From NCBI RefSeq assembly GCF_022899245.1, contig NZ_JALJAZ010000001.1:414501-478500 (forward strand): a DNA stretch of 64,000 nucleotides, written 5' to 3'. The position numbers and the translations under genes were made by a program. This document shows, one piece after another, positions 1 through 9,515 of the stretch; within the stretch, counting starts at the first letter, position 1, and each line of letters opens with the position of its first letter. The notes below the pieces were generated by a model. That model searched no databases, was not told the DNA's origin, and saw nothing but the letters and a program-made list of their open reading frames with translations. The stretch is from Falsirhodobacter halotolerans. GTDB lineage: Bacteria > Pseudomonadota > Alphaproteobacteria > Rhodobacterales > Rhodobacteraceae.

Positions 1-774
1 CACGAGGTTCTTCGCATCGGGCCGGCCCTCCAGCCCCTCCACCGTGTCGGGCAGGGGTTCGGCATCGGTCTTGGCCTTGCGGATCTTCTTGGCGATGGTG
101 TCGGCATCGTCGGTCAGGTTGATCCGGCTGGCGTCGGAGGGATCGGATTTCGACATCTTCTTCGTGCCGTCGCGCAGGGACATGACCCGTGTGGCGGGCC
201 CTTCGATCAGCGGTTCGGGAATGGGGAAGAAGTCCGTCTTGTAGTCGTGGTTGAACTTGGCCGCGATGTCGCGGGCCAGTTCGATATGCTGCTTCTGATC
301 CTCGCCCACCGGGACATGGGTGGTGCGGAAGGACAGGATGTCGGCGGCCATCAGCGCGGGGTAGGCCAGAAGACCCAGCGAGGCGTTTTCGGCATTCGCG
401 CCCGATTTGTCCTTGAACTGTGTCATGCGATACATCCAGCCGATGCGCGCCACGCAGGACAAAAGCCAGCCCAACTCGGCATGGGCGGTCACCTGGCTTT
501 GGTTATACAGGATCGAACGCTTCGGATCGACGCCCGACGCGATATAGGAGGCCGCGATCTCGCGCGTTTGCTGGCGCAGGCGCGCGGGGTCCTGCCAGAC
601 GGTGACGGCGTGCAGATCGACCACGCAATACAGCGTCTCGATCCCCTCATCCTGTTTTTGCGCAAAACGCTTCAGCGCGCCAAGGTAGTTGCCAAGCGTC
701 AGACTTCCCGAGGGTTGGATGCCCGAAAAGATGCGCGTGGGAAAAGCCTGAGGCGTTTGGACCGGCTCGGCCAT
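1..774 (-). CDS. trpS: Tryptophan--tRNA ligase TrpS (3' part missing)
   Basis: Class I aminoacyl-tRNA synthetase that charges tRNA-Trp with tryptophan in the cytoplasm. The 258 N-terminal residues are visible; the C-terminus lies beyond the left edge. The HIGH-like signature appears as TLGN at residues 26-29, inside a [14 protein letters not shown] context, and KMSKS falls at residues 206-210. The ATG lies 72 bases from the divergent rhomboid-fold gene. Bacterial TrpS is normally about 330-350 residues, so roughly a quarter is missing. No internal stop or frameshift is seen. Confidence 0.96.
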   Translation of the reverse strand, partial: MAEPVQTPQAFPTRIFSGIQPSGSLTLGNYLGALKRFAQKQDEGIETLYCVVDLHAVTVWQDPARLRQQTREIAASYIASGVDPKRSILYNQSQVTAHAELGWLLSCVARIGWMYRMTQFKDKSGANAENASLGLLAYPALMAADILSFRTTHVPVGEDQKQHIELARDIAAKFNHDYKTDFFPIPEPLIEGPATRVMSLRDGTKKMSKSDPSDASRINLTDDADTIAKKIRKAKTDAEPLPDTVEGLEGRPDAKNLV

Positions 775-846
775 GTGGGTTCTCCGTCTGGTATGTATCC
801 GGCTTTGGGCTTATCGCTTGGGACCGAGATAAGGCAAGGAAAAGCG

Positions 847-1521
847 ATGCAGCACGAAAATCCGGTGAACCCGTTGCCCATGGTTGTGTGGCTGCTGGCG
901 CTGCCGATGGTGGCGCTGGAACTGGTGTTCGCCTTGGGCCAGATCGGGCTGATCGGCGATCCGGCCGCGATCGGCTGGCGGGTTCAGGCGATGGAGCGGT
1001 TCGCCTTCTTTCCCCAGATCCTGCAGGCCATGTGGGAGGCGGGCGACTGGCCGTTGGTCCAACTGATGCGGATGATCACCTATGTCTTCGTGCAAGGGTC
1101 GGTCACGCAGGCGGTGTTCGTGGTGGCGATCCTGCTGGCGCTGGGCAAGATGGTGGGGGAGGTGTTCCATCCGGCGGCGGTCTTGGCGGTGTTCGTCCTG
1201 TCCGCCGTGGTGGGGGCGATCGTCTATACCTGTGTGCCGGGGGTGCGGGTGCCGTTGATCGGCGGGTTTCCCGCCGTCTATGGCCTGATCGGGGCGTTCA
1301 CCTTCCTGCTGTGGGTGAAGCTGGCGGGATCGGGGGCGCAATACCGGGCATTCTCGCTGATCGGGTTGTTGCTGGCGGTGCAGTTGCTGTTCGCCGCGCT
1401 GTTCGGAACGGGGTTCTCCTGGGTGGCGGACCTTGCGGGGTTCGTCACCGGCTTTGCGCTGTCCTTCGTGGTCAGCCCCGGCGGGCCGCAGCGGATGCTG
1501 GCCCGCATCCGTCAGCGCTGA
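847..1521 (+). CDS. Rhomboid-fold membrane protein, apparently protease-dead
   Basis: A 224-aa protein with about six hydrophobic segments and recognisable rhomboid architecture: RMITYVFVQGS near 75-85, GGFPAVYGLIGAF at 139-151 and VADLAGFVTG at 193-202. In active rhomboids these regions carry the oxyanion His and Asn, the GxSG serine and the catalytic His. Here the aligned positions read Q88, V92, F141 and D195, so proteolysis is unlikely. The start follows an AAGGAAAA ribosome site. The 3' end overlaps convergent murJ by 10 bases. Automatic annotation would probably call it a rhomboid serine protease; a pseudo-rhomboid role in binding or quality control of membrane proteins is inference. 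Confidence 0.75.
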   Translation: MQHENPVNPLPMVVWLLALPMVALELVFALGQIGLIGDPAAIGWRVQAMERFAFFPQILQAMWEAGDWPLVQLMRMITYVFVQGSVTQAVFVVAILLALGKMVGEVFHPAAVLAVFVLSAVVGAIVYTCVPGVRVPLIGGFPAVYGLIGAFTFLLWVKLAGSGAQYRAFSLIGLLLAVQLLFAALFGTGFSWVADLAGFVTGFALSFVVSPGGPQRMLARIRQR

Positions 1522-3053
1522 CGGCGCAGCTGGGCCTTCATGTCCGCCGGGCGGAAGGCCCCCAGCAGGAAGGCCGTGCCGAAATAGGTCACGATCCCGA
1601 GCGCGACCAGTGCGGCCAGCGCGCCATAGCGCAGCCCCTCCGTCGCCAGCGGGCCCGCAAGCGCCATCGACGCCGCCCACAGCGCCCCCCCCATGATGAC
1701 CGAGGCCAGCGCGATGCGCGGCAGGCGGGCGCGCAGGCGGGCATCGGGGCGCACCGCATCCCCCATGCCTCGCGCGCCCCACCACAGCTGCGCGAACATC
1801 ACCCAGCCCGAGACGGTGGTGGCCAGCGCCGCCGCAAGGAACCCGATGACCGGCATCATGCCCACGGCGAAGATCACGTTCACCACCATCGACCACAGCG
1901 CATAGCGGAACGGGCTGCGCGTATCCTCGCGCGCGTAATAAAGGGGCTGGAACAGTTTGTGCAGCACGAAGGCGGGCAGACCCAGACCATAGGCCGCCAG
2001 CACCAGCGCGGTGTTCCGTGCGTCCGTCGGGCTGAACGCGCCACGTTCATAGAGCACGCTGGTCAAGGGCAGGGCGATCACCACCAGCGCCACGGCGGCG
2101 GGAAGGGTCAAAAGGGCCGCAAACTCCATCCCGCGGTTGAAGCTGGCGCGACCGCCCTCATGATCGCCCGCGCGCAGACGGCGCGACAGTTCGGGCAGCA
2201 GCACCGTGCCGATGGCGATGCCCACCACACCCAGAGGCAGTTGATAAAGACGGTCGGCATAGGACAGCCAGCCGACCGCGCCTTCGGTGAAGCTGGCGAC
2301 CTGACGCCCCACCAGAAGGTTGATCTGCACGACGCCCCCCGCCAGAACGGCGGGCCCGGCGATGACCAGCAGGCGCTTGAGTTCCGGCGTCAGCCGGGGG
2401 CGTCCGGGCAGGAACGTGTATCCTGCGCGCCGCGCCGCCCACCAGGTGAAGGCGAATTGCGCGATCCCCGTGACCGGCACCGTCCAGGCCAGCGTCAGCC
2501 CCATGTCCCAGCCCAACCGGGCGGCCAGCAGCATGGCAAGGATGAAGATGACGTTCATCATCACCGGCACCAGCGTGGCTTCGGTGAAGCGCCCGTGGGT
2601 GTTCAGCACCCCCGACATCAGCGCCACCAGCGAGATGAACAGGATATAGACGAAGCCGATCCGCCCATACTGCACCGCCAACCCGAAGCGTTCGTCGCCC
2701 ACAAAGCCCGACGCCATCAGCCAGACAAGGCCGGGCATCGCCAGCGTGCCGATCAGCGTGACGGCGATCAGGACGGACCCCAGCGCGTTGAAGGCATCGG
2801 AGGCGAAGCGCTTCGGCTCCTCCCCCGCCTCGACCTTTTTCGCGAACATCGGCACGAAGGCCATGTTGAACGCGCCTTCGGCAAAGAACCGGCGGAACAT
2901 GTTGGGCAGCGAGAAGGCGACAAGAAAGGCCTCGGCCACCGGCCCTGCGCCCAGATAGGCGGCCATCATGATGTCGCGCACGAACCCCACAAGGCGCGAC
3001 CCGAAGGTCCACCCGCCCACGGTCAGAAAGCCGCGCGTCAGCTTTCGGCTCAC
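1512..3053 (-). CDS. murJ: Lipid II flippase MurJ
   Basis: MurJ/MviN of the MOP exporter superfamily, which moves undecaprenyl-linked lipid II across the inner membrane for peptidoglycan synthesis. It has 513 aa and about 14 hydrophobic segments. The family N-terminus is clear: GSRLVGFVRDIMMAAYLG, then FRRFFAEGAFNMAFVPMF. Its ATG overlaps the glnD stop as ATGA, so the two are translationally coupled. glnD-murJ adjacency is common in alphaproteobacteria. Length is typical. Confidence 0.97.
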   Translation of the reverse strand: MSRKLTRGFLTVGGWTFGSRLVGFVRDIMMAAYLGAGPVAEAFLVAFSLPNMFRRFFAEGAFNMAFVPMFAKKVEAGEEPKRFASDAFNALGSVLIAVTLIGTLAMPGLVWLMASGFVGDERFGLAVQYGRIGFVYILFISLVALMSGVLNTHGRFTEATLVPVMMNVIFILAMLLAARLGWDMGLTLAWTVPVTGIAQFAFTWWAARRAGYTFLPGRPRLTPELKRLLVIAGPAVLAGGVVQINLLVGRQVASFTEGAVGWLSYADRLYQLPLGVVGIAIGTVLLPELSRRLRAGDHEGGRASFNRGMEFAALLTLPAAVALVVIALPLTSVLYERGAFSPTDARNTALVLAAYGLGLPAFVLHKLFQPLYYAREDTRSPFRYALWSMVVNVIFAVGMMPVIGFLAAALATTVSGWVMFAQLWWGARGMGDAVRPDARLRARLPRIALASVIMGGALWAASMALAGPLATEGLRYGALAALVALGIVTYFGTAFLLGAFRPADMKAQLRRQR

Positions 3054-5785
3054 CGTCCGGCCCTCGCCGCGCCATCGGCGATGGCCTTGCGCAATTTGGC
3101 CTCAAGACTGTCCCGGCGGGCGCGGGTGTGCAGTTTCAGTCCGAACATGTCTTTCACATAAAACGTATCGACGACCTGCGCCCCATAGGTCGCGATCTGC
3201 GCCGACGCAATATAGACGTTGTCGGCGGCCAGCGTGCGCGTCAGGTCATACAGAAGGCCGGGCCGGTCGCGGGTGTCCACCTCGATGATGGTGTAGATGT
3301 CGGAGCCGTCATTGTCGAAGACGATATGGGTGGGAAAGCGGAAGGCGCTGTCGCGTTTCTTGACCTTGTCGCGGTCGGCGAACGCCTCGCGCGCGACGAC
3401 CTCGCCTTTCAGGATGCGGTCGATCAGCTGGCGCAGGCGGGGCAGGCGGGCAAGGTCGTAGGGCGCGCCGTCGGCGTCGTGGATCCAGAAGACCGCGGTG
3501 GCATAGCCGTCCTTGGTGGTATAGGTGCGCGCATCGACGATGTTGGCCCCGGCCAGCGCCAAGGCCCCCGCAAGGCGCGAGAAGATGCCCGGATGATCGG
3601 CCAGCGCGAAACAGGCGCGGGTGGCGGCGCGGTCCGGCTCCACGTCCAGATCGATGCGGATCTCGTCATCGCCAAGGCCGTCCAGAAGGCGGGCGAAGAC
3701 CACCTGCGCCTCGGTCGGCAGGCCCTGCCAGTAGGGGGGGTAGTGGCGGGCCATTTCGGCCCGCAACCCGCGGGGGGACCAGTCGGCCAAGGCGGCGCGC
3801 AGGGCGCGGCGGGCCTCGCCCTCGCGGTGCTGGCGGTTCAGGGTTTCAAGCCCCCCTTCCAGCGCCGCCTCGGTATCGCGGTAAAGCTGGCGCAGAAGCT
3901 GCGCCTTCCAGTTGTTCCAAGTGCCCGGACCCACGCCGATGATGTCGCAGGTGGTCAGGACGGTCAGCAGGTCCAGCCGTTTGCGCGACCGCACCGCCTT
4001 GGCGAAATCGGCCACGGTGCGGGGATCGGAGATGTCGCGTTTCTGCGCCACGTCCGACATAAGAAGGTGATAGCGGACCAGCCATTCGATCGTGTCGCAT
4101 TCCTCGGGCGTCAGGCCGAAGCGGCGGGTGACGCGGCGGGCGATCTGCGCCCCCAGGATCGAATGATCCTCGGGTCGGCCCTTGCCGATGTCGTGCAGCA
4201 GCAGGGCGATATACATCAGGCGGCGGAAGGTGCCGTCGCGCATCACCTCGGGCGCCACGGGAACGTCGTCCGCCATCTCCCCTTGCTCGATCCGCGCGAA
4301 GGTGGAGATGCACTGGATCGTGTGTTCGTCCACGGTATAGTGGTGATAGACGTTGAACTGCATCATCGCGACGATGCGCCCGAATTCGGGTATGAACGCC
4401 CCCAGCACCCCCAATTCGTTCATCGACCGCAGGATGCGTTCGGGGTTGCCGTGTTTCAGCATCAGGTCAAGAAAGATGCGGTTCGCCTCGCGGTCCTGCG
4501 CCATGTCGTCGTCGATCAAGGGCAGGTTCGCCGCGATCAGGCGCTGGGTGTCGGGATGCATCATCGTGCCGGTGCGCTGCACCTCCTCGAAGATGCGCAG
4601 GATGTTCAGCTTGTCGCTCAGGAACGTCGAGGGATCGCGGGGTTCGATGCGGCCGTGGTTCAGGCGGTAATCGCGTTTCAGCACCTTGCGGCGGCGCAAA
4701 AGGCCCATCAGCCGCGCCTCGCCCTTGGCATGGCGGGCCTCCAGCTCGGCCAGAAAGACGCTGGTCAATTCGCCCACGCGGGTGGCCTGGCGGAAATATT
4801 CCTGCATGAACCGTTCGACGCCGCGACGGCCGGGGCGATCCTCGAACCCCATGCGGGCGGCCACCTCCACCTGCATGTCGAAGGTCAGCTTGTCCACCGC
4901 GCGGCCGGCGGCGTAATGCAGGTGGGACCGGACGGTCCACAGGAAATCCTCGGCCGCGCGGAACAGGTTGTATTCGTCGCGGGTGAACAGATCGGCGGCG
5001 ACCAGCCCTTCGGCTTTCGGCACGCGGTGCAGGTATTTGCCGATCCAATAGAGGGTCTGAAGATCGCGCAGGCCGCCCTTGCCCTCTTTCACGTTGGGTT
5101 CCAGCACATAGCGCTGGCCCCCCTGGCGTTGGTGGCGTTCGGCGCGTTCGGCCAGTTTCGCCTCGATGAACTCCGGCCCCGATTTGCGGAACAGGTCCGT
5201 CCACAGGCGTTCGGGCAGGGTGGCGGCCAGCGCCGCATCGCCGGTGATGAACCGCTGTTCCAGCAGGGCGGTGCGGATGGTGATGTCCGACCGCGCCATC
5301 GTCAGGCATTCGGACACGGACCGCGTGGCGTGGCCGACCTTCAGCTTCAAATCCCACAGGATATACAGCGTCGCCTCCACCACCGCGCGGTCGGCGTCGG
5401 TGGCGCGCGGCTGGGTCAGGAACAAGAGGTCCACATCGGAGAAGGGGGCCATCTCCTCGCGGCCATACCCGCCGACGGCGATGACGGCCAGATGGGCGTC
5501 GCCCGATTGCCCGGCCACGGCGAAGGCGGTGGTCACCAACCGATCCACCAGCGCCGATTGCCCGTTGATCAGGGCGCGGGCGTCATGAGGGTGGGCGGCG
5601 AAGGCCGCGCGCAGTTCGGCCTCGCCCTCGCGCCGAAGATCGGACAGCACGCGGATCGCCGCATCGCGCCATTGGCGCGGGTCGGCGTCGGGGGGCAGAC
5701 CCTCCGCGATCCGGGAGCGGAGCGCGGAGGTGTCGGGCGGTTCAGAAACCGAAGCCGCGAGAGAAGCTGCGGGGGGCTGGGTCAA
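3050..5785 (-). CDS. glnD: Bifunctional PII uridylyltransferase/uridylyl-removing enzyme GlnD
   Basis: Nitrogen sensor that uridylylates PII proteins when glutamine is low and deuridylylates them when it is high. It has 911 aa. Domains in order: nucleotidyltransferase with GGYGREE at 105-111 and metal-binding D117/D119; a GlnE-like helical region; an HD hydrolase domain (LLHDIGKGRPEDHS, near residue 530); and two C-terminal ACT domains (DHPGIFSRLAGAL and DRPGLLYDLTRTL). The start overlaps the end of the upstream lipoprotein gene by 44 bases; no better internal ATG exists before the catalytic domain. Precedes murJ in one operon. Confidence 0.96.
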   Translation of the reverse strand: MTQPPAASLAASVSEPPDTSALRSRIAEGLPPDADPRQWRDAAIRVLSDLRREGEAELRAAFAAHPHDARALINGQSALVDRLVTTAFAVAGQSGDAHLAVIAVGGYGREEMAPFSDVDLLFLTQPRATDADRAVVEATLYILWDLKLKVGHATRSVSECLTMARSDITIRTALLEQRFITGDAALAATLPERLWTDLFRKSGPEFIEAKLAERAERHQRQGGQRYVLEPNVKEGKGGLRDLQTLYWIGKYLHRVPKAEGLVAADLFTRDEYNLFRAAEDFLWTVRSHLHYAAGRAVDKLTFDMQVEVAARMGFEDRPGRRGVERFMQEYFRQATRVGELTSVFLAELEARHAKGEARLMGLLRRRKVLKRDYRLNHGRIEPRDPSTFLSDKLNILRIFEEVQRTGTMMHPDTQRLIAANLPLIDDDMAQDREANRIFLDLMLKHGNPERILRSMNELGVLGAFIPEFGRIVAMMQFNVYHHYTVDEHTIQCISTFARIEQGEMADDVPVAPEVMRDGTFRRLMYIALLLHDIGKGRPEDHSILGAQIARRVTRRFGLTPEECDTIEWLVRYHLLMSDVAQKRDISDPRTVADFAKAVRSRKRLDLLTVLTTCDIIGVGPGTWNNWKAQLLRQLYRDTEAALEGGLETLNRQHREGEARRALRAALADWSPRGLRAEMARHYPPYWQGLPTEAQVVFARLLDGLGDDEIRIDLDVEPDRAATRACFALADHPGIFSRLAGALALAGANIVDARTYTTKDGYATAVFWIHDADGAPYDLARLPRLRQLIDRILKGEVVAREAFADRDKVKKRDSAFRFPTHIVFDNDGSDIYTIIEVDTRDRPGLLYDLTRTLAADNVYIASAQIATYGAQVVDTFYVKDMFGLKLHTRARRDSLEAKLRKAIADGAARAGR

Positions 5786-6914
5786 TGACGCGCACCTGAT
5801 TGTTGGAGATCTGCGCGATGGCCAGCGCGCGTTCGTTGGTGCCGTTCGTCAGAAGGCGGAACGCGCCGCCCGTGCCCGTAAAGCCCGAGGCCTGCGTCAG
5901 GTTCGCCTGCGTGATCGGACGCCCCGATTTCGCCAGCGCGCCGATGGCCGCGATCCCGTCATAGGCGAGGCCGGAAATCGGATGCGGCGCGCCGCCATAG
6001 GTCTGGCTGTAGCGGGCGGTGTATTGCTGCCACGGGCCCGGATCGGGCTGGGCGAACCAGCCGCCCTGCACGCCCGGCAGGCTGATCGTCTGGGTCGGGA
6101 TGTCCCAGCGGGTCAGGCCCATGAACTGCACCATGTCCTGCCCCAGACCCGCATCGCGCAGGCTTTGGCTGATCATCGGCAGGGCGCCCGCGCTGTCGGC
6201 GGTCAGGAAGACGGAATTGGCCCCCGCCTCCTGGGTGCGGGTGGCGATGCCGGGGACGGCGTTGCGGATGCCGTTCTGCGAGAAGTCGTAGCCTTCCTCG
6301 CCCACCACGGTCGCGCCGGCCTGCCGTGCCCCGCTGGCGATGGCGGTGCGTCCCGCCTCGCCCGCGGCGGTGCGGTCATAGACGGTCATCACCCGCCCGG
6401 CATTGTTGCCTGCGGCGTATCCCGCCAGACGGCGGGCCGTGTTTTCGAACGTCTGGCCAAGGACATAGACATTGCCGCCCGCGACCGAGGTGTTGTTGGA
6501 GAAGGCCAGCACGTTGATCCCCTGCGGGGCCACGGCATTGCCGACCGCGTTTGCCTCGGCGGCGAAGACGGGGCCGAGGATGACCTGCGCCCCCTCCTGC
6601 ACCGCAAGGCGGGCCTGCTGCGCGGCCACGCTGGCCTGACCGGAGGTGCGATAGACCTTGAGGTCGATCGTGTTCGCCCCCAAATCGCGGATGGCAAGAC
6701 GGGCCGCGTTCTCCAGTCCGCGGGCCAGATCGTCATCGTTGCTGCGGCCGGATCCGGCCGGCACCAGCAGCGCGACCTGAACGGCCTGTCCGCGCGATGC
6801 GGCGGGTCCTTGGTTTGCAGTGGTCACGGGTTCGCAGGCGGCGAGCGCCAGGGCGGACAGCGCGATGGCGGCGTGGCCCAACGACTTGCGGGCGCGGGTG
6901 AAAATGGACAACAT
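5742..6914 (-). CDS. LppC/LpoA-type periplasmic lipoprotein (penicillin-binding protein activator family)
   Basis: A 390-aa lipoprotein. The signal peptide ends in a lipobox (LALAAC) with acylated Cys27, followed by a type I periplasmic-binding-protein fold like that of leucine-binding proteins. The family is annotated as penicillin-binding protein activator (LpoA) from E. coli; whether it activates a PBP here is not shown. The start chosen is the ATG behind GAGGAACCGAGGGA; an in-frame ATG 69 bases upstream would add a non-signal extension. It lies upstream of glnD-murJ and overlaps glnD by 44 bases. Confidence 0.85.
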   Translation of the reverse strand: MLSIFTRARKSLGHAAIALSALALAACEPVTTANQGPAASRGQAVQVALLVPAGSGRSNDDDLARGLENAARLAIRDLGANTIDLKVYRTSGQASVAAQQARLAVQEGAQVILGPVFAAEANAVGNAVAPQGINVLAFSNNTSVAGGNVYVLGQTFENTARRLAGYAAGNNAGRVMTVYDRTAAGEAGRTAIASGARQAGATVVGEEGYDFSQNGIRNAVPGIATRTQEAGANSVFLTADSAGALPMISQSLRDAGLGQDMVQFMGLTRWDIPTQTISLPGVQGGWFAQPDPGPWQQYTARYSQTYGGAPHPISGLAYDGIAAIGALAKSGRPITQANLTQASGFTGTGGAFRLLTNGTNERALAIAQISNNQVRVIDPAPRSFSRGFGF

Positions 6915-7002
6915 TCCCTCGGTTCCTCTATCCCGTGGCGGGTAATCCTGCGAAAGCCTAGGGCGGATGCGGGGCGAAGGCAACTTATCGAAGGGACAAA
7001 GG

Positions 7003-7836
7003 ATGGCGACGCTGGCCCATGGGCTTTATTTCGTGGCGACGCCGATCGGGGCGGCGCGCGACATCACCCTGCGCGCGCTGGACATCCTGCGCGAGGCCGA
7101 CGTTCTGGCGGCGGAGGATACGCGCACCCTGCGGCACCTGATGGAGATCCACGGCGTGGCGCTGAACGGGCGGCCGCTCGTCGCCTATCACGACCACAAT
7201 GGCGGGCAGGCGACCCCCCGCCTGATCCGCGCGCTGGAGGAGGGCAAGACCGTCGCCTATGCCTCCGAGGCGGGAACGCCGCTGGTCTCCGATCCGGGGT
7301 TCGAACTGGGGCGGGAGGCGATCGCGGCGGGGCTGCCGGTGCTGACCGCGCCCGGCCCCTCGGCAGTGATCGCCGCGCTGACCGTGGCGGGGCTGCCGTC
7401 GGACCGGTTCATGTTCGCGGGCTTCCTGCCGGCCACCCGTTCGGCGCGGCAGAGGGTGCTGCGCGAACTGGCGGGGGTGCCCGCGACGCTGATCTTCTAC
7501 GAATCGCCGCGGCGGCTTGCGGCGTCCCTTGCGGACATGGCCGACGTTCTGGGCCCCCGCGATGCCGCCGTCTGCCGCGAGCTGACCAAACGGTTCGAGG
7601 AGGTGGTGCGCGATCCGCTGCCCGATCTGGCCGCGACCTTTGCCGACCGCGACGTGAAGGGGGAGATCGTGGTGCTGGTGGATCGCGGCACGCCCGAAGT
7701 CGCGACCGAGGCCGACGTGGAAACCGCCCTGCGCGCCGCGTTGGAAACCGCGTCGGTCAAGGATGCGGCGGCGCAGGTGGCCGCGCGGCTGGGCCTTCCC
7801 AAGCGCGACGTCTATCAGATGGCGCTGAAGCTGTGA
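7003..7836 (+). CDS. rsmI: 16S rRNA (cytidine-1402 2'-O)-methyltransferase RsmI
   Basis: SAM-dependent tetrapyrrole-methylase-fold enzyme that 2'-O-methylates C1402 in the 30S decoding centre. It has 277 aa. Diagnostic segments: LYFVATPIGAARDITLRAL at the N-terminus, EDTRTLRHLM, YASEAGTPLVSDPG, TAPGPSAVIAAL and FYESPRRL. The ATG after GAAGGGACAAAGG is preferred over one 36 bases upstream. Divergent from the LppC-type gene, and coupled to yraN by a GTGA overlap, an arrangement widespread in proteobacteria. Confidence 0.96.
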   Translation: MATLAHGLYFVATPIGAARDITLRALDILREADVLAAEDTRTLRHLMEIHGVALNGRPLVAYHDHNGGQATPRLIRALEEGKTVAYASEAGTPLVSDPGFELGREAIAAGLPVLTAPGPSAVIAALTVAGLPSDRFMFAGFLPATRSARQRVLRELAGVPATLIFYESPRRLAASLADMADVLGPRDAAVCRELTKRFEEVVRDPLPDLAATFADRDVKGEIVVLVDRGTPEVATEADVETALRAALETASVKDAAAQVAARLGLPKRDVYQMALKL

Positions 7837-8156
7837 GCGCCACGAACCACCACGCGGGGCTCGCGGCGGAGGAGATCGTGGTGCGCCATTACGGCCTGCC
7901 CGTCGCCGCGCGGCGCTGGCGGGGGCCGGGGGGAGAGATCGACCTGATCCTGCGCGACGGCGCGCAGGTGATCTTCGTGGAGGTGAAGGCCGGACGCCGC
8001 GCCGCCCATGCCCTGCGGCCCGCGCAAGTCGCCCGCATCCGCGCCTCGGCCCTGGCTTTTCTGGGAAACGAGCCTTTGGGCCAGCGCACGGAATGCCGGT
8101 TCGACGTGGCGCTGGTGACCGATGGACGGGTGGAGGTCATTGCCAACCTGATGTGA
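7833..8156 (+). CDS. YraN/UPF0102 endonuclease-fold protein
   Basis: A 107-aa protein of the UPF0102 family, which has a restriction-endonuclease-like fold and is often encoded next to rsmI. The PD-(D/E)xK-like core is visible: GGEIDLILRDGAQVIFVEVKAG, with the conserved E-D and E-V-K positions. It begins with GTG inside the rsmI stop (GTGA). A Holliday junction or DNA repair role has been suggested for the family; no specific function is shown here. Confidence 0.92.
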   Translation: MSATNHHAGLAAEEIVVRHYGLPVAARRWRGPGGEIDLILRDGAQVIFVEVKAGRRAAHALRPAQVARIRASALAFLGNEPLGQRTECRFDVALVTDGRVEVIANLM

Positions 8157-8193
8157 CCGCGCCACATATGGGCGCACATAGAAGGAGAGCCGC

Positions 8194-9126
8194 ATGAAGG
8201 TCGCATTCCAGATGGACCCGATGGGGGACGTCAACATCGATGGGGACAGCACCTTCCGCATCGCGCTTGAGGCGCAGGCGCGGGGGCACACGCTGTTCCA
8301 CTATCACCCGCAGCATCTGGCCTTCGACGAAGGGCGCATCACCGCGCGCGGCCAGTGGATGGAGCTGCGTCGCGAAAAGGGCAACCACGTCACGTTCTCG
8401 GACACCGAGGTGGTGGATCTGTCCACGATGGATGTGGTCTGGCTGCGGCAGGATCCGCCGTTCGACATGGGCTACATCACCTCCACCCACCTGCTCGACA
8501 TGCTGCCCGACAGCGTGCAGGTGGTGAACGACCCGTTCTGGGTGCGGAACTATCCCGAAAAGCTTCTGGTGCTGACCTTTCCGCATCTGACGCCGCCGAC
8601 GATGATCGCCCGCGATCTGGCGACGATCCGCGAGTTCAAGGCGCGACACGGCGACATCATCCTGAAGCCGCTCTATGGCAATGGCGGCGCGGGGGTGTTC
8701 CGGCTGGACGGCAACGATCGCAACCTGTCCTCGCTGCACGAGTTGTTCACGGGCATGAGCCGGGAGCCGCTGATCGTGCAGAAATTCCTGCCCGCCGTGT
8801 CCAAGGGCGACAAGCGTGTGATCCTGGTGAATGGCGAGCCGATCGGGGCGATCAACCGTGTCCCGCAGGAAGGCGAGACGCGGTCCAACATGCATGTGGG
8901 CGGACGGCCCGAAAAAGTGGCCCTGACCGATCGGGATCGCGAGATCTGCGCGGCGATCGGCCCGCTGTTGCGGGAAAAGGGGCAGGTCTTCGTCGGCATC
9001 GACGTGATCGGTGACTGGCTGACCGAAATCAACGTGACCTCGCCCACCGGGTTGCAGGAACTGGAGCGGTTCGATGGCACGAACGGCGCGGCCCTGATCT
9101 GGGAGGCGATCGAGGCCAAGGCCTGA
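8194..9126 (+). CDS. gshB: Glutathione synthetase GshB
   Basis: ATP-grasp ligase joining gamma-glutamylcysteine and glycine, the last step of glutathione synthesis. It has 310 aa. Visible landmarks: [20 protein letters not shown] at the N-terminus, the ATP-grasp core [39 protein letters not shown], and metal-binding [14 protein letters not shown] at the C-terminus. An AAGGAGA ribosome site precedes the ATG. Followed by a strong intrinsic terminator. The window also encodes glutathione-consuming GloB and ChaC. Confidence 0.98.
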   Translation: MKVAFQMDPMGDVNIDGDSTFRIALEAQARGHTLFHYHPQHLAFDEGRITARGQWMELRREKGNHVTFSDTEVVDLSTMDVVWLRQDPPFDMGYITSTHLLDMLPDSVQVVNDPFWVRNYPEKLLVLTFPHLTPPTMIARDLATIREFKARHGDIILKPLYGNGGAGVFRLDGNDRNLSSLHELFTGMSREPLIVQKFLPAVSKGDKRVILVNGEPIGAINRVPQEGETRSNMHVGGRPEKVALTDRDREICAAIGPLLREKGQVFVGIDVIGDWLTEINVTSPTGLQELERFDGTNGAALIWEAIEAKA

Positions 9127-9140
9127 GGCCCGCCTTCAAG

Positions 9141-9168
9141 GCCCGCCGGACATTCCGGCGGGCTTTTT
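9141..9168 (+). terminator. Rho-independent terminator of gshB
   Basis: A perfect 10-bp stem GCCCGCCGGA / TCCGGCGGGC with a 3-base loop, followed directly by five T residues, 15 bases after the gshB stop. It also separates gshB from the opposite-strand hemP gene. Confidence 0.9.
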
Positions 9169-9184
9169 CATGCCCGGCGACGGG

Positions 9185-9346
9185 TCACTTCGTCAGGATC
9201 AGTTTCCCCGCCCGGGTGATCCGCAGGCTGTAGATCTGCCCGTTCAGCACGATTCGCGCCTGATTGCCGCCATCGGTCAGGCGGGTGGCGTCATGCACCG
9301 GAAGCGTGGTGTCGATCAGGTGGGACAGGTCGGTCATCGCGTTCAT
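9185..9346 (-). CDS. hemP: Hemin uptake protein HemP
   Basis: A 53-aa protein ending in the HemP family pattern: ARIVLNGQIYSLRITRAG, then KLILTK at the very C-terminus. HemP/HmuP proteins are very small and linked to haem uptake and iron-responsive expression in proteobacteria. The ATG overlaps the stop of a 44-aa reading frame as ATGA, with GGAGCG as ribosome site. No haem receptor or ABC transporter is nearby, so hemP is isolated from its usual partners. Identification rests on the conserved C-terminal half. Confidence 0.82.
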   Translation of the reverse strand: MNAMTDLSHLIDTTLPVHDATRLTDGGNQARIVLNGQIYSLRITRAGKLILTK

Positions 9347-9477
9347 GATGGGCGCTCCATACGATCAATGAGGGCGGTCAGGCCGTTGGACGGGGCCAGC
9401 CCGGACAGGGCTTGGCGCAGGATTTCGGGCAGGTCCGCATCGGAACCGGGGGTGGGCGTCGGCGAAGGCTGAGACAT
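9343..9477 (-). CDS. Uncharacterised 44-aa protein coupled to hemP
   Basis: A small reading frame (MSQPSPTPTPGSDADLPEIL at the start, RMERPS at the end) whose TGA overlaps the hemP ATG by four bases. It has an AAAGGTG ribosome site 4 bases before ATG and lies directly downstream of the iron-box-like palindrome. The N-terminus is Pro/Ser/Thr-rich and the rest could form one amphipathic helix. No family is recognised. The tight coupling supports translation; it could be a true partner of HemP or a leader peptide. Confidence 0.5.
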   Translation of the reverse strand: MSQPSPTPTPGSDADLPEILRQALSGLAPSNGLTALIDRMERPS

Positions 9478-9515
9478 GGGTCACCTTTGGGATTCGCATC
9501 GTCTGTCCCGATAAA

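Noticed and set aside
3128-5788. 886-codon open frame on the plus strand opposite glnD
   Set aside because: It is the antisense of glnD, low-complexity and without family motifs. Long open antisense frames are expected at this GC content.
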